A stretch of DNA of 64,000 bases, from positions 42,135 through 106,134 of the forward strand of contig CAIKCI010000035.1 in the NCBI GenBank assembly GCA_903825895.1, in the 5' to 3' direction. Position numbers and translations under genes: made by a program. The notes below the pieces were generated by a model. The model had not been told where the DNA came from. It searched no databases and worked only from the letters and a program-made list of their open reading frames with translations. Shown here piece by piece: positions 8,901-17,080 of this stretch. This DNA comes from an uncultured Actinomycetes bacterium (GTDB lineage: Bacteria; Actinomycetota; Acidimicrobiia; Acidimicrobiales; RAAP-2). How positions within the stretch are numbered: position 1 is the stretch's first letter; each line of letters opens with the position of its first letter.

Positions 8901-9026
8901 CACCAGCCAGCGTTGCTTATCCGAGGACGCCTTGAACGGGCCCAAGGAGTAATGAATATCGTTGCGGAACGAGTAGAACCGCTCGTGAGTCAGGTACCGA
9001 TTCCGGCATCACGGGACTTTCGTTAG
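5961..9026 (+). CDS. dnaE2: Error-prone DNA polymerase III alpha subunit DnaE2
   Basis: This C-family polymerase performs translesion synthesis with ImuA' and ImuB. The 1021-residue chain has an N-terminal PHP domain (AELHCHSGFSFLDGAS, LTDHHGFYG), the palm with the catalytic carboxylates around 398-404 (PDIDVDIES), fingers, helix-hairpin-helix segments and a C-terminal OB fold at about 925-1000. The residue after the second catalytic Asp pair is Ile where Phe is usual (DVDF); the acidic residues themselves are intact. It is the last gene of the SOS operon. A weak stem (AGGCGC/GCGCCT, 9025-9043) overlaps its stop but lacks a U tract. Confidence 0.96.
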   Translation: MGGYAELHCHSGFSFLDGASEPEELVAEAARRGLDALALTDHHGFYGVVRFANAARSVGLPTVFGAEVTIGAPQSRTGVPDPQGEHLILLAKNPEGYARLSRLLSHAHLRGGKKGLPHLELSDVAVHHGDSWWVLTGCRKGPLTTALESAGPRAARRRLDELMGAVGRENLAVEIWDHGSPLDSARNDELALLATATDVALVATNNVHYATQKSFPLYTALAATRARATLDEMEGWLPGAPSASLRSYDEQRRRFRRWPGSVEMAGEIGRAAAFDLRLVAPNLPDFPCPEGMNEHEWLTELTRRGALERYGPRESERVPGAWAQIDYELEVIQSLGFAGYFLIVHDITEFCRAHNIYCQGRGSAANSAVCYSLGITNADAVALGLLFERFLSAARDGPPDIDVDIESGRREEAIQYVYERYGRHHAAQVANVITYRSRSALRDMSKVFGEEISRKSEEPIPPLVAQLTDQILHRPRHLGIHSCGMVLCDRPVIDVCPVEWGRMPGRSVLQWDKEDCAAIGLVKFDLLGLGMLEALHRMVDLMKSSDGVSVDLAHLPQEDVVYDAFCAADTVGVFQVESRAQMGTLPRVQPRCFYDLVIEVALIRPGPIQGNAVNPYIRRRRGEEPVTYLHPLLEPILKRTLGVPLFQEQLMEMAVAIAGFSATDADELRQAMASKRSEVRMEAMRERLYRGMKEQGVDDVSADKVYDALAAFANFGFPESHSVSFAHLVYCSMWFKVHYPAAFFVGLLNSQPMGFWSPQSLLADAKRHGVEVRRPDIQWSSPECTLEEGLDDWAIRLGLKSVRGLGSEAAQRVSDGAPWKSQEDLVRRAGLTKAQLEVLSVSGALDEFHPNRRSLLWTAGAASQATPDRLAGIVTGLHAPDLVEASAVESVADDLWALGITPDRTALSLLRPQLDERGVLRAVDLESTTETRVLVAGAVTHRQHPGSAHGAVFLNLEDETGHINVVFSKGAWERWKGVARHQPALLIRGRLERAQGVMNIVAERVEPLVSQVPIPASRDFR

Positions 9027-9162
9027 GCGCCCTGTTTGCGCCTCAGCTAACTATTTTCGGGGATTAAGACCTGAGGCACATGAAGTACATAAAAGCCCAT
9101 CTCCTACGGAAAAGAGAAAAAGGAGCACCAACACGACGGACCCACTTCTTCGCTACGACAGA

Positions 9163-9431
9163 GTGGCCACTGCTTGCTCAAATCTAAAAGGCGTCTTGGA
9201 CGGAGTCGACGCAGGAACGCCAAGCACCGTGCGTCGAGAAGAAAAGCGCTTTACGGTCGTCGACGCAGAGCGCCTTCGTTCTCAATTGGCAGGGAGTCGT
9301 TCGCCCGATCGTCATCAAGGAAGATCACCGGGAATAGCGGGCCTCTCGAGAGAAGAAGTAATGAATCGCTTGAATACCTACTGGAGCACAGAGATCAGGA
9401 TTGGCCTAGCGAACTAATCCTTTGCCGGTAA
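9163..9431 (+). pseudogene. Possible remnant of a Phd/YefM-like antitoxin gene
   Basis: From GTG 9163 the frame reads about 40 residues (SNLKGVLDGVDAGTPSTVRR, then VVDAERLRSQLA) that resemble the N-terminal half of prevent-host-death-type antitoxins of actinobacteria. The match then stops. A second frame, one base shifted, ends at 9431 with SLEYLLEHRDQDWPSEL, which resembles the C-terminal helix of the same family. Two partial matches in different frames, no ribosome binding site and no toxin gene nearby suggest a decayed gene. The family match is from memory and weak. The 130 bp before it hold no other gene. Confidence 0.3.
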
Positions 9432-10470
9432 TGAGCGGCAGGTCAAGAGCCGTCAGCAACCCTGGGGCTCCCTCCACGACTGCCGGAATGGCATTGACGA
9501 TCCTCATCGCCGTTGCCTTGAGGCCCGCCGTGTTGTGGTCACCATCGGTTCCTAAGAGTTGAAGGTCCAAGGTGTAGTTCGGCTCACCGGTGACCGTAAC
9601 GCGGTAGCCGCCGTGCCCTGTCGGGTGAGGCCAGTCTGGGGCAATCTCGTCAAGGAGGCGGGTCACGTGCTCAAGGACCACGACTGCTCGACCCTTATGC
9701 ATACCTCGTAGTTCAAAGTGCAGACCGGCGACCGAGCCCTTTGGCACGGGTCCTGCATCAACATCAAAGTCAAATGGTGCAGGAACTCGCTCATACCATT
9801 CGTCGATACTGTCGAGTTCAATGCCAAGTCCTGCTGCGAGTTGCGCGATGACTGAACCCCAGGCGAGGGTCGGCACGCCGGGTTGCAGTAAGAACGGGAC
9901 CTCGTCCATGGGTTTTGCGAATCCCATGATGTCGAACAACACCTCTGCTTGGTTATAGGTGGCGTAGTTCAAGATTTCGTAGCACCGCACCTCATCGATC
10001 CACTCAGAGATTCCCGTCAAAACAAGGGGGAGCTGGTCGTTGCCAAAGCCGGGGTCGATACCATTGACAAAAATCGAGGCGTTGCCTTCTTTGGCCGCAG
10101 CGATAATCGGTTCAGCCATGGTATCGGCCACTCCATAGGGGTATTGGAGGAATACGGGAGACGACGAGACGACGTTGATCCCGTGGCGCAGAAAGGTCGC
10201 CAGATCTTCGAGTGCTTCAAACAGGCGCGTGTCGGCCCAGGCAGTGTGGACAATGCAATCTGGCTTGAGTGCAAGGAGGGCTTCGGCGTCATTGGACGCT
10301 AAAACACCAAGGTCTTTCTCGAGGCCGGCGAGTTGACCAACGTCGTTACCAACTTTGTCAGGGTTTGAAACGAAACACCCCACGAGCTCAAGCGCAGGAT
10401 TACGATCAATTCCTGCGATGGCGTGCTTGCCGACGTTGCCGGTGCTCCATTGAATGACTCGATACGTCAT
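9406..10470 (-). CDS. NAD(P)H-dependent amine dehydrogenase / dihydrodipicolinate-reductase-like protein
   Basis: The 354-residue protein opens with a Rossmann motif (VIQWSTGNVGKHAIAGI) and contains DCIVHTAW, GINVVSSSP and FVNGIDPGFGND, typical of the DapB-like family that includes 2,4-diaminopentanoate dehydrogenase. Members are common in mycobacteria and Acidimicrobiia, but most have no proven substrate. It is not the lysine pathway DapB, which is shorter. It follows the SDR gene by 18 bp on the same strand, so the two are probably co-transcribed and may act on the same metabolite. Confidence 0.8.
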   Translation of the reverse strand: MTYRVIQWSTGNVGKHAIAGIDRNPALELVGCFVSNPDKVGNDVGQLAGLEKDLGVLASNDAEALLALKPDCIVHTAWADTRLFEALEDLATFLRHGINVVSSSPVFLQYPYGVADTMAEPIIAAAKEGNASIFVNGIDPGFGNDQLPLVLTGISEWIDEVRCYEILNYATYNQAEVLFDIMGFAKPMDEVPFLLQPGVPTLAWGSVIAQLAAGLGIELDSIDEWYERVPAPFDFDVDAGPVPKGSVAGLHFELRGMHKGRAVVVLEHVTRLLDEIAPDWPHPTGHGGYRVTVTGEPNYTLDLQLLGTDGDHNTAGLKATAMRIVNAIPAVVEGAPGLLTALDLPLITGKGLVR

Positions 10471-10488
10471 AGTGTCGTTCTCTTTCGT

Positions 10489-11277
10489 TTAAAGGTCAGG
10501 GAGATTGAAGTCGAGGTTCGGTACGTCAATGCCACCGTCGACTTCGATGATTTTGCCCGTCATGTAAGAACCTGCCTCAGAGGCCAAGTAGACAACGGCC
10601 GTTGCGATCTCTTCGACTCTGCCGAGGCGCGGAATCGTGGTGAGCTTTTCCATGGCTTCTTTGAGTTCCGGCGATGAGGTCACAATGTCCAGTGCCGATG
10701 TTGCGGTCGAACCCGTTCCCACCGCATTGACACGGATCCGAGGAGCTAAGTCTTTTGAGGCGAGGCGGGTGTAGTGGCTAAGCGCAGCCTTGGCCGTGCC
10801 ATAGGCCAAGAACCCACGGCCAGCGACCTTACCGATGACCGAAGAGATGTTGACGATGGAACCACCCCCTGTTTCGAGCATGATCGGCACCGCGGCGTAG
10901 ACCAAGGCGTGAGCAGTTGCCACATTGAAGTGAAAGGCATCCTCCAAGAACTTTGGGGTGGTATCGAGAAGGGGAAGGGGCATTGAGCCACCGACGTTGT
11001 TGACCAAGATGTCGATACGCCCGAATGAGTCCTTTGCCACCTGGGCAAGATTCGCTACTTGGTCTAAGTCGGAGAGGTCACAAGAAACCGTCACGGCTTT
11101 TCGACCGAAGGCTTCAATTTGGGAAGCCACCTCGTCTAATTGGCTTTGCGTTCTCGCCGCAATCACGACGTCAGCGCCTTGTTCGGCTAATGCCAAGGCA
11201 CTCCCTGCCCCAATACCTCGCCCAGCACCCGTGACAATGGCCACTTTTCCGTCGACGCGGAAACTATCGAGCAACAT
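10489..11277 (-). CDS. Short-chain dehydrogenase/reductase
   Basis: A classical SDR of 262 residues: cofactor motif [13 protein letters not shown], catalytic Ser in NISSV and the YxxxK pair in AYGTAKAAL, ending with the usual GxxIEVDGG. ATG 11277 is preferred over an upstream ATG at 11316 because it is preceded by a strong GAGGGGG ribosome binding site. It is the first gene of a two-gene minus-strand operon with the DapB-like gene and diverges from the Rieske oxygenase gene with about 85 bp between starts. The substrate is unknown. Confidence 0.9.
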   Translation of the reverse strand: MLLDSFRVDGKVAIVTGAGRGIGAGSALALAEQGADVVIAARTQSQLDEVASQIEAFGRKAVTVSCDLSDLDQVANLAQVAKDSFGRIDILVNNVGGSMPLPLLDTTPKFLEDAFHFNVATAHALVYAAVPIMLETGGGSIVNISSVIGKVAGRGFLAYGTAKAALSHYTRLASKDLAPRIRVNAVGTGSTATSALDIVTSSPELKEAMEKLTTIPRLGRVEEIATAVVYLASEAGSYMTGKIIEVDGGIDVPNLDFNLPDL

Positions 11278-11362
11278 GAAAACCCCCTCTAGAAATCGAA
11301 GAATCGTCTTGAACATTAGCCCTTAATGGCCAAGGTGAGCCAAGGCGGCTCCAGCCCCTACG

Positions 11363-12400
11363 ATGCGATCTATGGCTGAATCTGTATCGAGTGAACTGAC
11401 GAATCTCCATCCGGCCCTGCGTCGATGCTGGCACCCTGTGGCCCGCTCCTCCGAGGTGGGCCAAGAACCGCTCCGAGCAGTACTCCTCAACCAGGCCTAC
11501 GTTCTCTGGCGAGACCCTGAAGGGGTTCTTCACGGGCTCATCGATGAGTGCCCCCACCGACGCGCCCCCCTTTCACTGGGTTGCGTGAACGGAGGGCTCC
11601 TTCAGTGCGGCTATCACGGCTGGAAGTTTGATGGCGAAGGGGTCTGTAAGGAGATCCCAGCGCTGGGCCCTGATTCAGCGATTCCCTCTCGTGCCCATGC
11701 TCGAGCACCGTTCGGTGTGGAAGAGTCCCACGGCATGGTGTTTCTGGCCCCTGAAGAGCCAGTGAACCAAGTTCCCATGATCCCTGAAGCAGACGACGCA
11801 TCATTTATGTGGGGCGACCTTCCAGCCGTGACGACCCGGGGAAGCGCCGCGCTGCTGGCGGACAACTTTTTGGATGTTGCGCATTTCCCCTTTGTTCACG
11901 CGGGAACATTTGGAGCCGAAGAAGTCCACCTTGTCGAACCCTACGAGGTCGTCCGTGAAGGCCTGGGCCACTATGTCGAAGTTACGCACGACTTTGCGAA
12001 TCGAGAGGACCCTGGAGTCGGTGAGGGAATTCGGCCGCTCATTCAAAAGCGCCGGTTGACGTATCGCTACACCGCACCCTTTCATCTTTCGTTGCGCATC
12101 GAGTTTCTTGATGCGGGTGGCGTGAACACCATCGGCTTCTTTCTTTGCCCCGAAGACGCTGAGACCACCCGGGTCTACTCAACACTCTGGCGAAATGATC
12201 TCGATGGAGATCAGGCACGACTCGATGAGGCGGTGGCTTTTGAAGTCGCCGTTATTGAAGAGGACCTGATTATTCAATCTCGTTACGGAGTCCTCTCGGT
12301 CTCTACGGATCCCACGAAAGAAATTCATACGCGCGCTGACAAGTCGTCCTTAGAGATGCGTCGAATTCTTGCCGATGTCATTGCAATGACGACACCATGA
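11363..12400 (+). CDS. Rieske non-heme iron oxygenase, alpha subunit
   Basis: The 345-residue protein has a Rieske [2Fe-2S] site with CxH at C63/H65 and CxxH at C82/H85, then a mononuclear iron site with N168-x2-D171-x2-H174-x4-H179. The layout matches the vanillate demethylase/carbazole-dioxygenase-like group of single-subunit oxygenases, which hydroxylate or demethylate aromatic or terpenoid substrates. No ferredoxin or reductase partner is in the window. A second in-frame ATG at 11372 is equally possible. It overlaps the next gene as ATGA. Confidence 0.9.
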   Translation: MRSMAESVSSELTNLHPALRRCWHPVARSSEVGQEPLRAVLLNQAYVLWRDPEGVLHGLIDECPHRRAPLSLGCVNGGLLQCGYHGWKFDGEGVCKEIPALGPDSAIPSRAHARAPFGVEESHGMVFLAPEEPVNQVPMIPEADDASFMWGDLPAVTTRGSAALLADNFLDVAHFPFVHAGTFGAEEVHLVEPYEVVREGLGHYVEVTHDFANREDPGVGEGIRPLIQKRRLTYRYTAPFHLSLRIEFLDAGGVNTIGFFLCPEDAETTRVYSTLWRNDLDGDQARLDEAVAFEVAVIEEDLIIQSRYGVLSVSTDPTKEIHTRADKSSLEMRRILADVIAMTTP

Positions 12401-13068
12401 CCGATCAGACTGCTGATCAAGCGCAGCGAGACTATGACGAAGATCGCTGGCCCGCTGCGCTGGCCTTGCTGGCCTGCATTGGCCTGTACATTGCACTCCC
12501 TGACTCATTAGTGATTCAACCGAACTGGCTCATCCCCGTGATTGAACTCATTCCGCTCGTCACCTTGATGATCACTCATCGTCGTCGTCACCCGGAGGAA
12601 CCAAAGTGGACGCGCTTTGTGACGATCGCCATGTTGGTCGTGATCAATCTTGCAAATATCTTTTCAGTTTTCTCCCTCGTTCATCGCTTGCTCTATCCGG
12701 ACTCGGCGGTTCATGACGGCCGCCAACTGATTTTCAGTGCGGTCATTATTTGGGTGACCAACGTCATTATTTTTGGCATGTGGTTCTGGGAGATTGACCG
12801 AGGAGGACCGGCGGTGCGGGGAACACCGCAGCAATCGTTCCCTGATTTTCAGTTTCCTCAGATGGAAAACCCAAAACTCGCCCCAGCAGATTGGCGACCA
12901 AGATTTTTGGACTATCTCTATATCTCGCTGACAAACACTGCGGCGTTTAGCCCAACCGATGCCATGCCACTGACGAAACGAGCCAAGGGCATGATGGGCA
13001 TTTCGGCGATGGTGGCCATGATCACGGTCTTGGTCGTGGCGTCACGAGCGATCAATATTCTCAAGTAG
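12397..13068 (+). CDS. Polytopic membrane protein, DUF1345-like
   Basis: A 223-residue protein with about five hydrophobic segments (roughly 20-40, 45-60, 75-97, 110-130 and 195-220). Before the last segment is a re-entrant-looking stretch (FLDYLYISLTNTAAFSPTDA) that recalls the pore region of DUF1345-type proteins and potassium-channel-like folds. A large charged loop separates segments 4 and 5. The start overlaps the Rieske stop by 4 bp, so it is co-translated with the oxygenase, which is an odd pairing. Function is unknown. Confidence 0.65.
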   Translation: MTDQTADQAQRDYDEDRWPAALALLACIGLYIALPDSLVIQPNWLIPVIELIPLVTLMITHRRRHPEEPKWTRFVTIAMLVVINLANIFSVFSLVHRLLYPDSAVHDGRQLIFSAVIIWVTNVIIFGMWFWEIDRGGPAVRGTPQQSFPDFQFPQMENPKLAPADWRPRFLDYLYISLTNTAAFSPTDAMPLTKRAKGMMGISAMVAMITVLVVASRAINILK

Positions 13069-13077
13069 CTGAATTCT

Positions 13078-13521
13078 TTAGAGGGTCCCTGGCGATAAGT
13101 GGGTTGACAAGTCGCCAACAAGATCGACGAAGATGTGCATTGTTAAAAACTGCCACTTCCCATTCACTTTTTGAAAGGTGTCGTGATACCGGCCCGCAAT
13201 AATGGGTTGGAGTGCAAACTCTCCAGGGAGTGCGTGCAGCACGGTGTAGTAACTCTTGGACGATGCATGAATTTCATCTGGGTCAACGCTCACCATCACA
13301 TTGGTCATGACGTGTTTCGTGTTCGGTGTGCCATTGGCAAAACGCCGAGTCGTGGCTTCATAGGTCTTCGTAATAGCGTCGGGTCCTGAGATGGGATCGA
13401 GAGCGCCGTCAAACGTTAACGATCCGGTTCCAAGGATGGCGCCCACCCCCTCAAAGTCGCCAGCGTCGATACGGTCGGCGTAGGTGTAAATAAGGTCAGT
13501 GATCTCATCGCGTGCGCTCAT
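13078..13521 (-). CDS. SnoaL/NTF2-like protein
   Basis: A 147-residue single-domain protein of the cone-shaped NTF2/SnoaL-4 fold: an N-terminal helix pair (REEITDLIYTYADRIDAGDFEG-type), then strands around TKHVMTNVMVSVD, SYYTVLHA and the terminal W-Q-F-L-T-M-H. Members act as isomerases, dehydratases or hydroxylase subunits in catabolic clusters. It is convergent with the membrane protein gene and ends 10 bp from it. The substrate is unknown. Confidence 0.85.
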   Translation of the reverse strand: MSARDEITDLIYTYADRIDAGDFEGVGAILGTGSLTFDGALDPISGPDAITKTYEATTRRFANGTPNTKHVMTNVMVSVDPDEIHASSKSYYTVLHALPGEFALQPIIAGRYHDTFQKVNGKWQFLTMHIFVDLVGDLSTHLSPGTL

Positions 13522-13538
13522 GTGGCCAGGCTAGGGGA

Positions 13539-14933
13539 TTAGTGGCCGAGAAACCCCGACATCTTTTCTGCCAGTCGTGATGGCGTGCCATGGCGACGCT
13601 CGCTGGAGTCAGCCCAGCGCGAGGCAATGAGCCCGCCATTCACGCCCAGCCATCGCAGCGGCTCGGGCTCCCAGACAGGAGACCGGTGATTTACCCAGGG
13701 AAGCGCTGTTAACTCTGATTCTTGCTCAAGAATTAAATCGCTCAACGTCCGTCCCGCCAGGTTGCTCGTCGTGACGCCATCTCCCACATATCCCCCCGCC
13801 CAGGCCATCCCTGTGGTGCGATCAAGTCCCACCGAGGAGTACCAATCACGAGGGATTCCCAGTGGACCTCCCCATTGATGCGTTATTGCTGTTTGGCCTA
13901 AGGCAGGAAAGAGCTCCACGAGGGTTTGGCGAAGCTGTCGAAAGACTTTCTCGTTGTGATCAAACGATGGGTCAATGCGTGATCCAAAGTGATAGGGAGC
14001 ACCACGGCCACCGAACGCTATGCGACCGTCGGCGGTTCGTTGGCCGTAGATGACCATGTGGCGATGATCGGCAAAGGTCTCACGATTGGAAAGACCAATC
14101 TCGTCCCACTGCTCTTGGGTCAACGGTTCCGTAGCGATCATCAACGAGTAGACAGGAATGACCGCCTTCTTGGTCGAGGCAAACTGACTCGTCCATCCTT
14201 CGGTTGCACGCACCACGACGTCAGCGCGCACGGTTCCTTGTGCCGTGACGACACAAGGTCGTCGGCCAACGCTTCCAGGCTGAAGTGTGACTGCCGATGT
14301 GTGCTCGACGATCGTCCCGCCGAAACGCTCCACACTCAGCGCAAGGCCTCGCACCAACTTGGCCGGATGAATCGCAGCACAATGAGGATTGAACGTAGCG
14401 CCAAATACCGGTGGCGCATTCATCATGAGTGACGCTTCACGTGCTTCGACGAAGCGGAAATCTTCTTCACTGATTCCGAGTGTTCGTGCCTCTTCTACTT
14501 CATGGAGGGCACGCGTCCTTTGAGCCGCAGAGCGAGCCGCCATGATGGTGCCACCGCGCTGAAAGTCGCAATCGATACCGTCGTCACTGGCTGATTGGCC
14601 CACATCAAAAACGGCGTTATTCATGGCCCTGCGCATCGAGCGCGCTACTTCGAGACCATTTTCACGAGCGATTTTAGCGTCTGAAGCCGAGAAGTACGCC
14701 GAGGCCCATCCACCGTTTCTTCCCGACGCGCCGAAGCCACAAATTTCTCGTTCGATAACTAACACTCGCAGAGATGGGTCATTGTTTAAGAGTGTGCGCG
14801 CTGTCCACAGTCCCGTAAACCCACCACCGACAATGGCGACGTCTACGTCGCAGTCTCCAGAAAGACCTGGTCGATCGGGACCGGTTTCGTTTAGCGAGTC
14901 CCACCAAAATGAGATCGGTTCCGCTCCTGCCAT
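13539..14933 (-). CDS. FAD-dependent amine/amino-acid oxidoreductase (DAO family, PuuB-like)
   Basis: A DAO-fold flavoprotein of 464 residues: FAD motif DVAIVGGGFTGLWTA near residue 30, the GASGRNGGW block at about 68, and a C-terminal GDGVTTSNLAGRTLSDLI typical of gamma-glutamylputrescine oxidase and related glycine-oxidase-like enzymes. It lies 14 bp downstream of the class III aminotransferase gene and is transcribed with it, supporting a role in polyamine or amine breakdown. The exact substrate is an inference. Confidence 0.85.
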   Translation of the reverse strand: MAGAEPISFWWDSLNETGPDRPGLSGDCDVDVAIVGGGFTGLWTARTLLNNDPSLRVLVIEREICGFGASGRNGGWASAYFSASDAKIARENGLEVARSMRRAMNNAVFDVGQSASDDGIDCDFQRGGTIMAARSAAQRTRALHEVEEARTLGISEEDFRFVEAREASLMMNAPPVFGATFNPHCAAIHPAKLVRGLALSVERFGGTIVEHTSAVTLQPGSVGRRPCVVTAQGTVRADVVVRATEGWTSQFASTKKAVIPVYSLMIATEPLTQEQWDEIGLSNRETFADHRHMVIYGQRTADGRIAFGGRGAPYHFGSRIDPSFDHNEKVFRQLRQTLVELFPALGQTAITHQWGGPLGIPRDWYSSVGLDRTTGMAWAGGYVGDGVTTSNLAGRTLSDLILEQESELTALPWVNHRSPVWEPEPLRWLGVNGGLIASRWADSSERRHGTPSRLAEKMSGFLGH

Positions 14934-14947
14934 CAGACAGCGAAGGG

Positions 14948-16366
14948 TTAGATCTTGTCCAACGCGGGTTCGAGAACCTTGCGCAGTGTTGACACTATAA
15001 AGTCGATCTCTTTTTCCCCGCTAATCAGAGGAGGCGAGAGGGCAATGACAGGGTCACCACGGTCGTCGGCGCGACAGATCAACCCGTTTTCATAGAGTGC
15101 GCCCGACAGGTAGCCACGGAGGAGATTCTCTTCTTGTTCTGGAGTGAACGAGCCCTTCGTTGCTTGATCGCTGACAAGTTCAATGCCGTAGAAGAATCCT
15201 TCACCGCGAACGTCGCCCACGATCGGGATATCTTTGAGCGAATTAAGAGCTTCCTTGAAGATCGGCGCGGTGCGGCGAACGTGGCCGAGGATGTCTTCGT
15301 TTTCAAAGATCTCTATGTTCTTCAGCGCAACAGCACAACTCACCGGGTGACCAGCAAAGGTAAAGCCGTGCAAGAAACTGGCATCGGCTTCCAGGAAGGG
15401 CTTCATGATTTCGTCTCGGACAATCATGGCGCCCAATGGCGAATAGCCACTGGTGAGACCTTTGGCGCAGGTGATGATGTCAGGGACGTAGTCAAACTTG
15501 GTCGCCCCAAACCATTCACCGAGTCGCCCAAAGGCACAGATCACTTCGTCGGAAACCATCAACACGCCATACTTCGTGCAGATCTCGCGGACCTTTTTCA
15601 GGTACTCCGGCGGCGGGGTGATGCAGCCTCCAGAGTTTTGGACGGGCTCGACAAAGACCGCGGCAACGGTTTCAGGATCTTCACGCAAGATGGCCCGTTC
15701 GATTTCATCAGCTGCCCACTGCGAAAAGTCATTGATATCGTCGCTGTGCTCTTCGGCGCGGTAGAAGTTCGTGTTGGGTACCTTGATCGCACCGGGAACT
15801 AATGGTTCAAACGGGGTGCGCATGCCAGGAATTGTGGTGATTGAAAGGGCGCCCATGGTGGTGCCGTGATAGGCGATGGCTCGGCTGATGACTTTGTAAC
15901 GGTCGTAGTCCCCACGTGCGCGGTGATACTGCTTGGCGAGTTTCCATGCACTTTCGACTGCTTCGCCACCGCTCCCGGTGAAAAAGACTCGGTTCAAGTC
16001 ACCGGGCGTCAGCGATGCAATTTTGGCTGCCAGGTTGATTGCCGGCGGGTGGGCGTAGGTCCAGACTGGGAAGTACTCAAGGGTCTCCGCTTGGGTGGCC
16101 GCTGCTTGGGCGAGATCGGCGCGCCCGTGGCCCAACTGTGAGGTGAAGAGTCCGGCGAGACCATCCATGTACTTTTTGCCGCGAATGTCCCAGACGTAAC
16201 AGCCTTCGCCTCGGACCATGATGGGGATTTCTTGGGTCTCGGAGTAGCTCCCCATTCGAGAAAAGTGCATCCAGAGGTGTCGACGCGCCTTTTCGGCAAG
16301 TTCATGCGCTTCGTCGTTCATGGCGCCGACGCCATCAGAAATTAAGTGTTCTTCGGTTACGGTCAT
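14948..16366 (-). CDS. Class III aminotransferase, putrescine/polyamine-pyruvate type
   Basis: A fold-type I PLP aminotransferase of 472 residues. It shows the substrate-side block YMDGLAGLFTSQLGHGR, the cofactor segment FTGSGGEAVESAWK, AYHGTTMGA, the Asp in LMVSDEVICAFGR and the PLP lysine in CAKGLTSGYSPLGA. It best resembles the SpuC/putrescine-pyruvate group. ATG 16366 is preferred because GGGGGA lies at the right distance and it overlaps the lrp stop as ATGA; ATG 16378 lacks a binding site. The neighbouring aldehyde dehydrogenase and alanine dehydrogenase fit a pyruvate-dependent transamination that yields alanine. Confidence 0.88.
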   Translation of the reverse strand: MTVTEEHLISDGVGAMNDEAHELAEKARRHLWMHFSRMGSYSETQEIPIMVRGEGCYVWDIRGKKYMDGLAGLFTSQLGHGRADLAQAAATQAETLEYFPVWTYAHPPAINLAAKIASLTPGDLNRVFFTGSGGEAVESAWKLAKQYHRARGDYDRYKVISRAIAYHGTTMGALSITTIPGMRTPFEPLVPGAIKVPNTNFYRAEEHSDDINDFSQWAADEIERAILREDPETVAAVFVEPVQNSGGCITPPPEYLKKVREICTKYGVLMVSDEVICAFGRLGEWFGATKFDYVPDIITCAKGLTSGYSPLGAMIVRDEIMKPFLEADASFLHGFTFAGHPVSCAVALKNIEIFENEDILGHVRRTAPIFKEALNSLKDIPIVGDVRGEGFFYGIELVSDQATKGSFTPEQEENLLRGYLSGALYENGLICRADDRGDPVIALSPPLISGEKEIDFIVSTLRKVLEPALDKI

Positions 16367-16869
16367 CGTGTCCCCCATGAATAGGTTTGTTTCGCTAACT
16401 TGAGATAGAGAAACGTTTCAACTTCAGTAACGCCCTCGACAGCTCGAATTTGATCGTTCAAGACATGGACCAGATGGTCATCGTCTTCGGTGATTAGTTC
16501 AACGAGGATGTCGAAACTGCCCGCACACATCACCACGTAGATCGCCTCGTCAATAGCGGCGATCTTGTCAGCGGCTGCTCGAACATCACCTTGGACACGC
16601 ACCCCGAGCATCGCTTCACGGTTAAAACCCAGTTGTAGGGGATCGGTCACCGCCACAATGTCTAAGGCGCGTGCGTCACGCAGACGCTGGACCCGTCGTC
16701 GCACGGCAGCTTCAGAAAGCCCGACATCTTCAGCGATGGATCCGTAGGCCCTTCGTCCATCCGTCTGAAGCGCTTCGATGATGCGACGATCAGCGGAGTC
16801 AAGAGCGATCCGTTCGGGCGCCTTTGTGTCAATGTTGGTGATCTTGGTTGCTCTGGCAGCTCGTGCCAT
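16363..16869 (-). CDS. Lrp/AsnC family transcriptional regulator
   Basis: A 168-residue regulator with an N-terminal winged HTH (about 23-75; IAEDVGLSEAAVRRRVQRLR) and a C-terminal RAM ligand-binding domain (VMCAGSFDILVELITEDDDHLVHVL). It is the first gene of the minus-strand operon lrp-aminotransferase-oxidase and diverges from the aldehyde dehydrogenase-permease-ald genes. This is the arrangement expected for a local regulator of amine or amino-acid catabolism controlling both directions. A GGGGA ribosome binding site precedes the ATG. Confidence 0.93.
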   Translation of the reverse strand: MARAARATKITNIDTKAPERIALDSADRRIIEALQTDGRRAYGSIAEDVGLSEAAVRRRVQRLRDARALDIVAVTDPLQLGFNREAMLGVRVQGDVRAAADKIAAIDEAIYVVMCAGSFDILVELITEDDDHLVHVLNDQIRAVEGVTEVETFLYLKLAKQTYSWGTR

Positions 16870-17080
16870 AGTGATCGTTTCCCCTATGAGGAAGCTCGTT
16901 TAAGCCTCAAAACACATAATAACCTAAAATTAACGACGATATTCGGCGTATTTGCCTCCAGACCTCCGTATTTCGTCATTGGCGCCTTGCGAAGCCAGCA
17001 TCTTTCTGCGAACCTTGGAGCATCATCATCGGAAAAGAACCTACGGTTCTTGGAGGAAAGTCAAAAGAAAGCAGGGGATC
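16870..17080. promoter_or_regulatory. Divergent promoter region between lrp and the aldehyde dehydrogenase gene
   Basis: This 211-bp gap must carry promoters for both operons of the amine-catabolic locus. It contains an AT-rich stretch (ATAATAACCTAAAATTAACG, 16916-16935) and two CGTATTT copies at 16948-16954 and 16969-16975 that could belong to Lrp sites. No perfect palindrome stands out, so the operators cannot be placed with confidence. Confidence 0.45.

Noticed and set aside
9025..9043. Terminator of the imuA'-imuB-dnaE2 operon
   Set aside because: The 6-bp stem overlaps the dnaE2 stop and has no U tract, so it was mentioned only as a weak hairpin.
15134..15802. 222-residue plus-strand frame inside the aminotransferase gene
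   Set aside because: Antisense to a clear PLP enzyme; no recognisable protein features.
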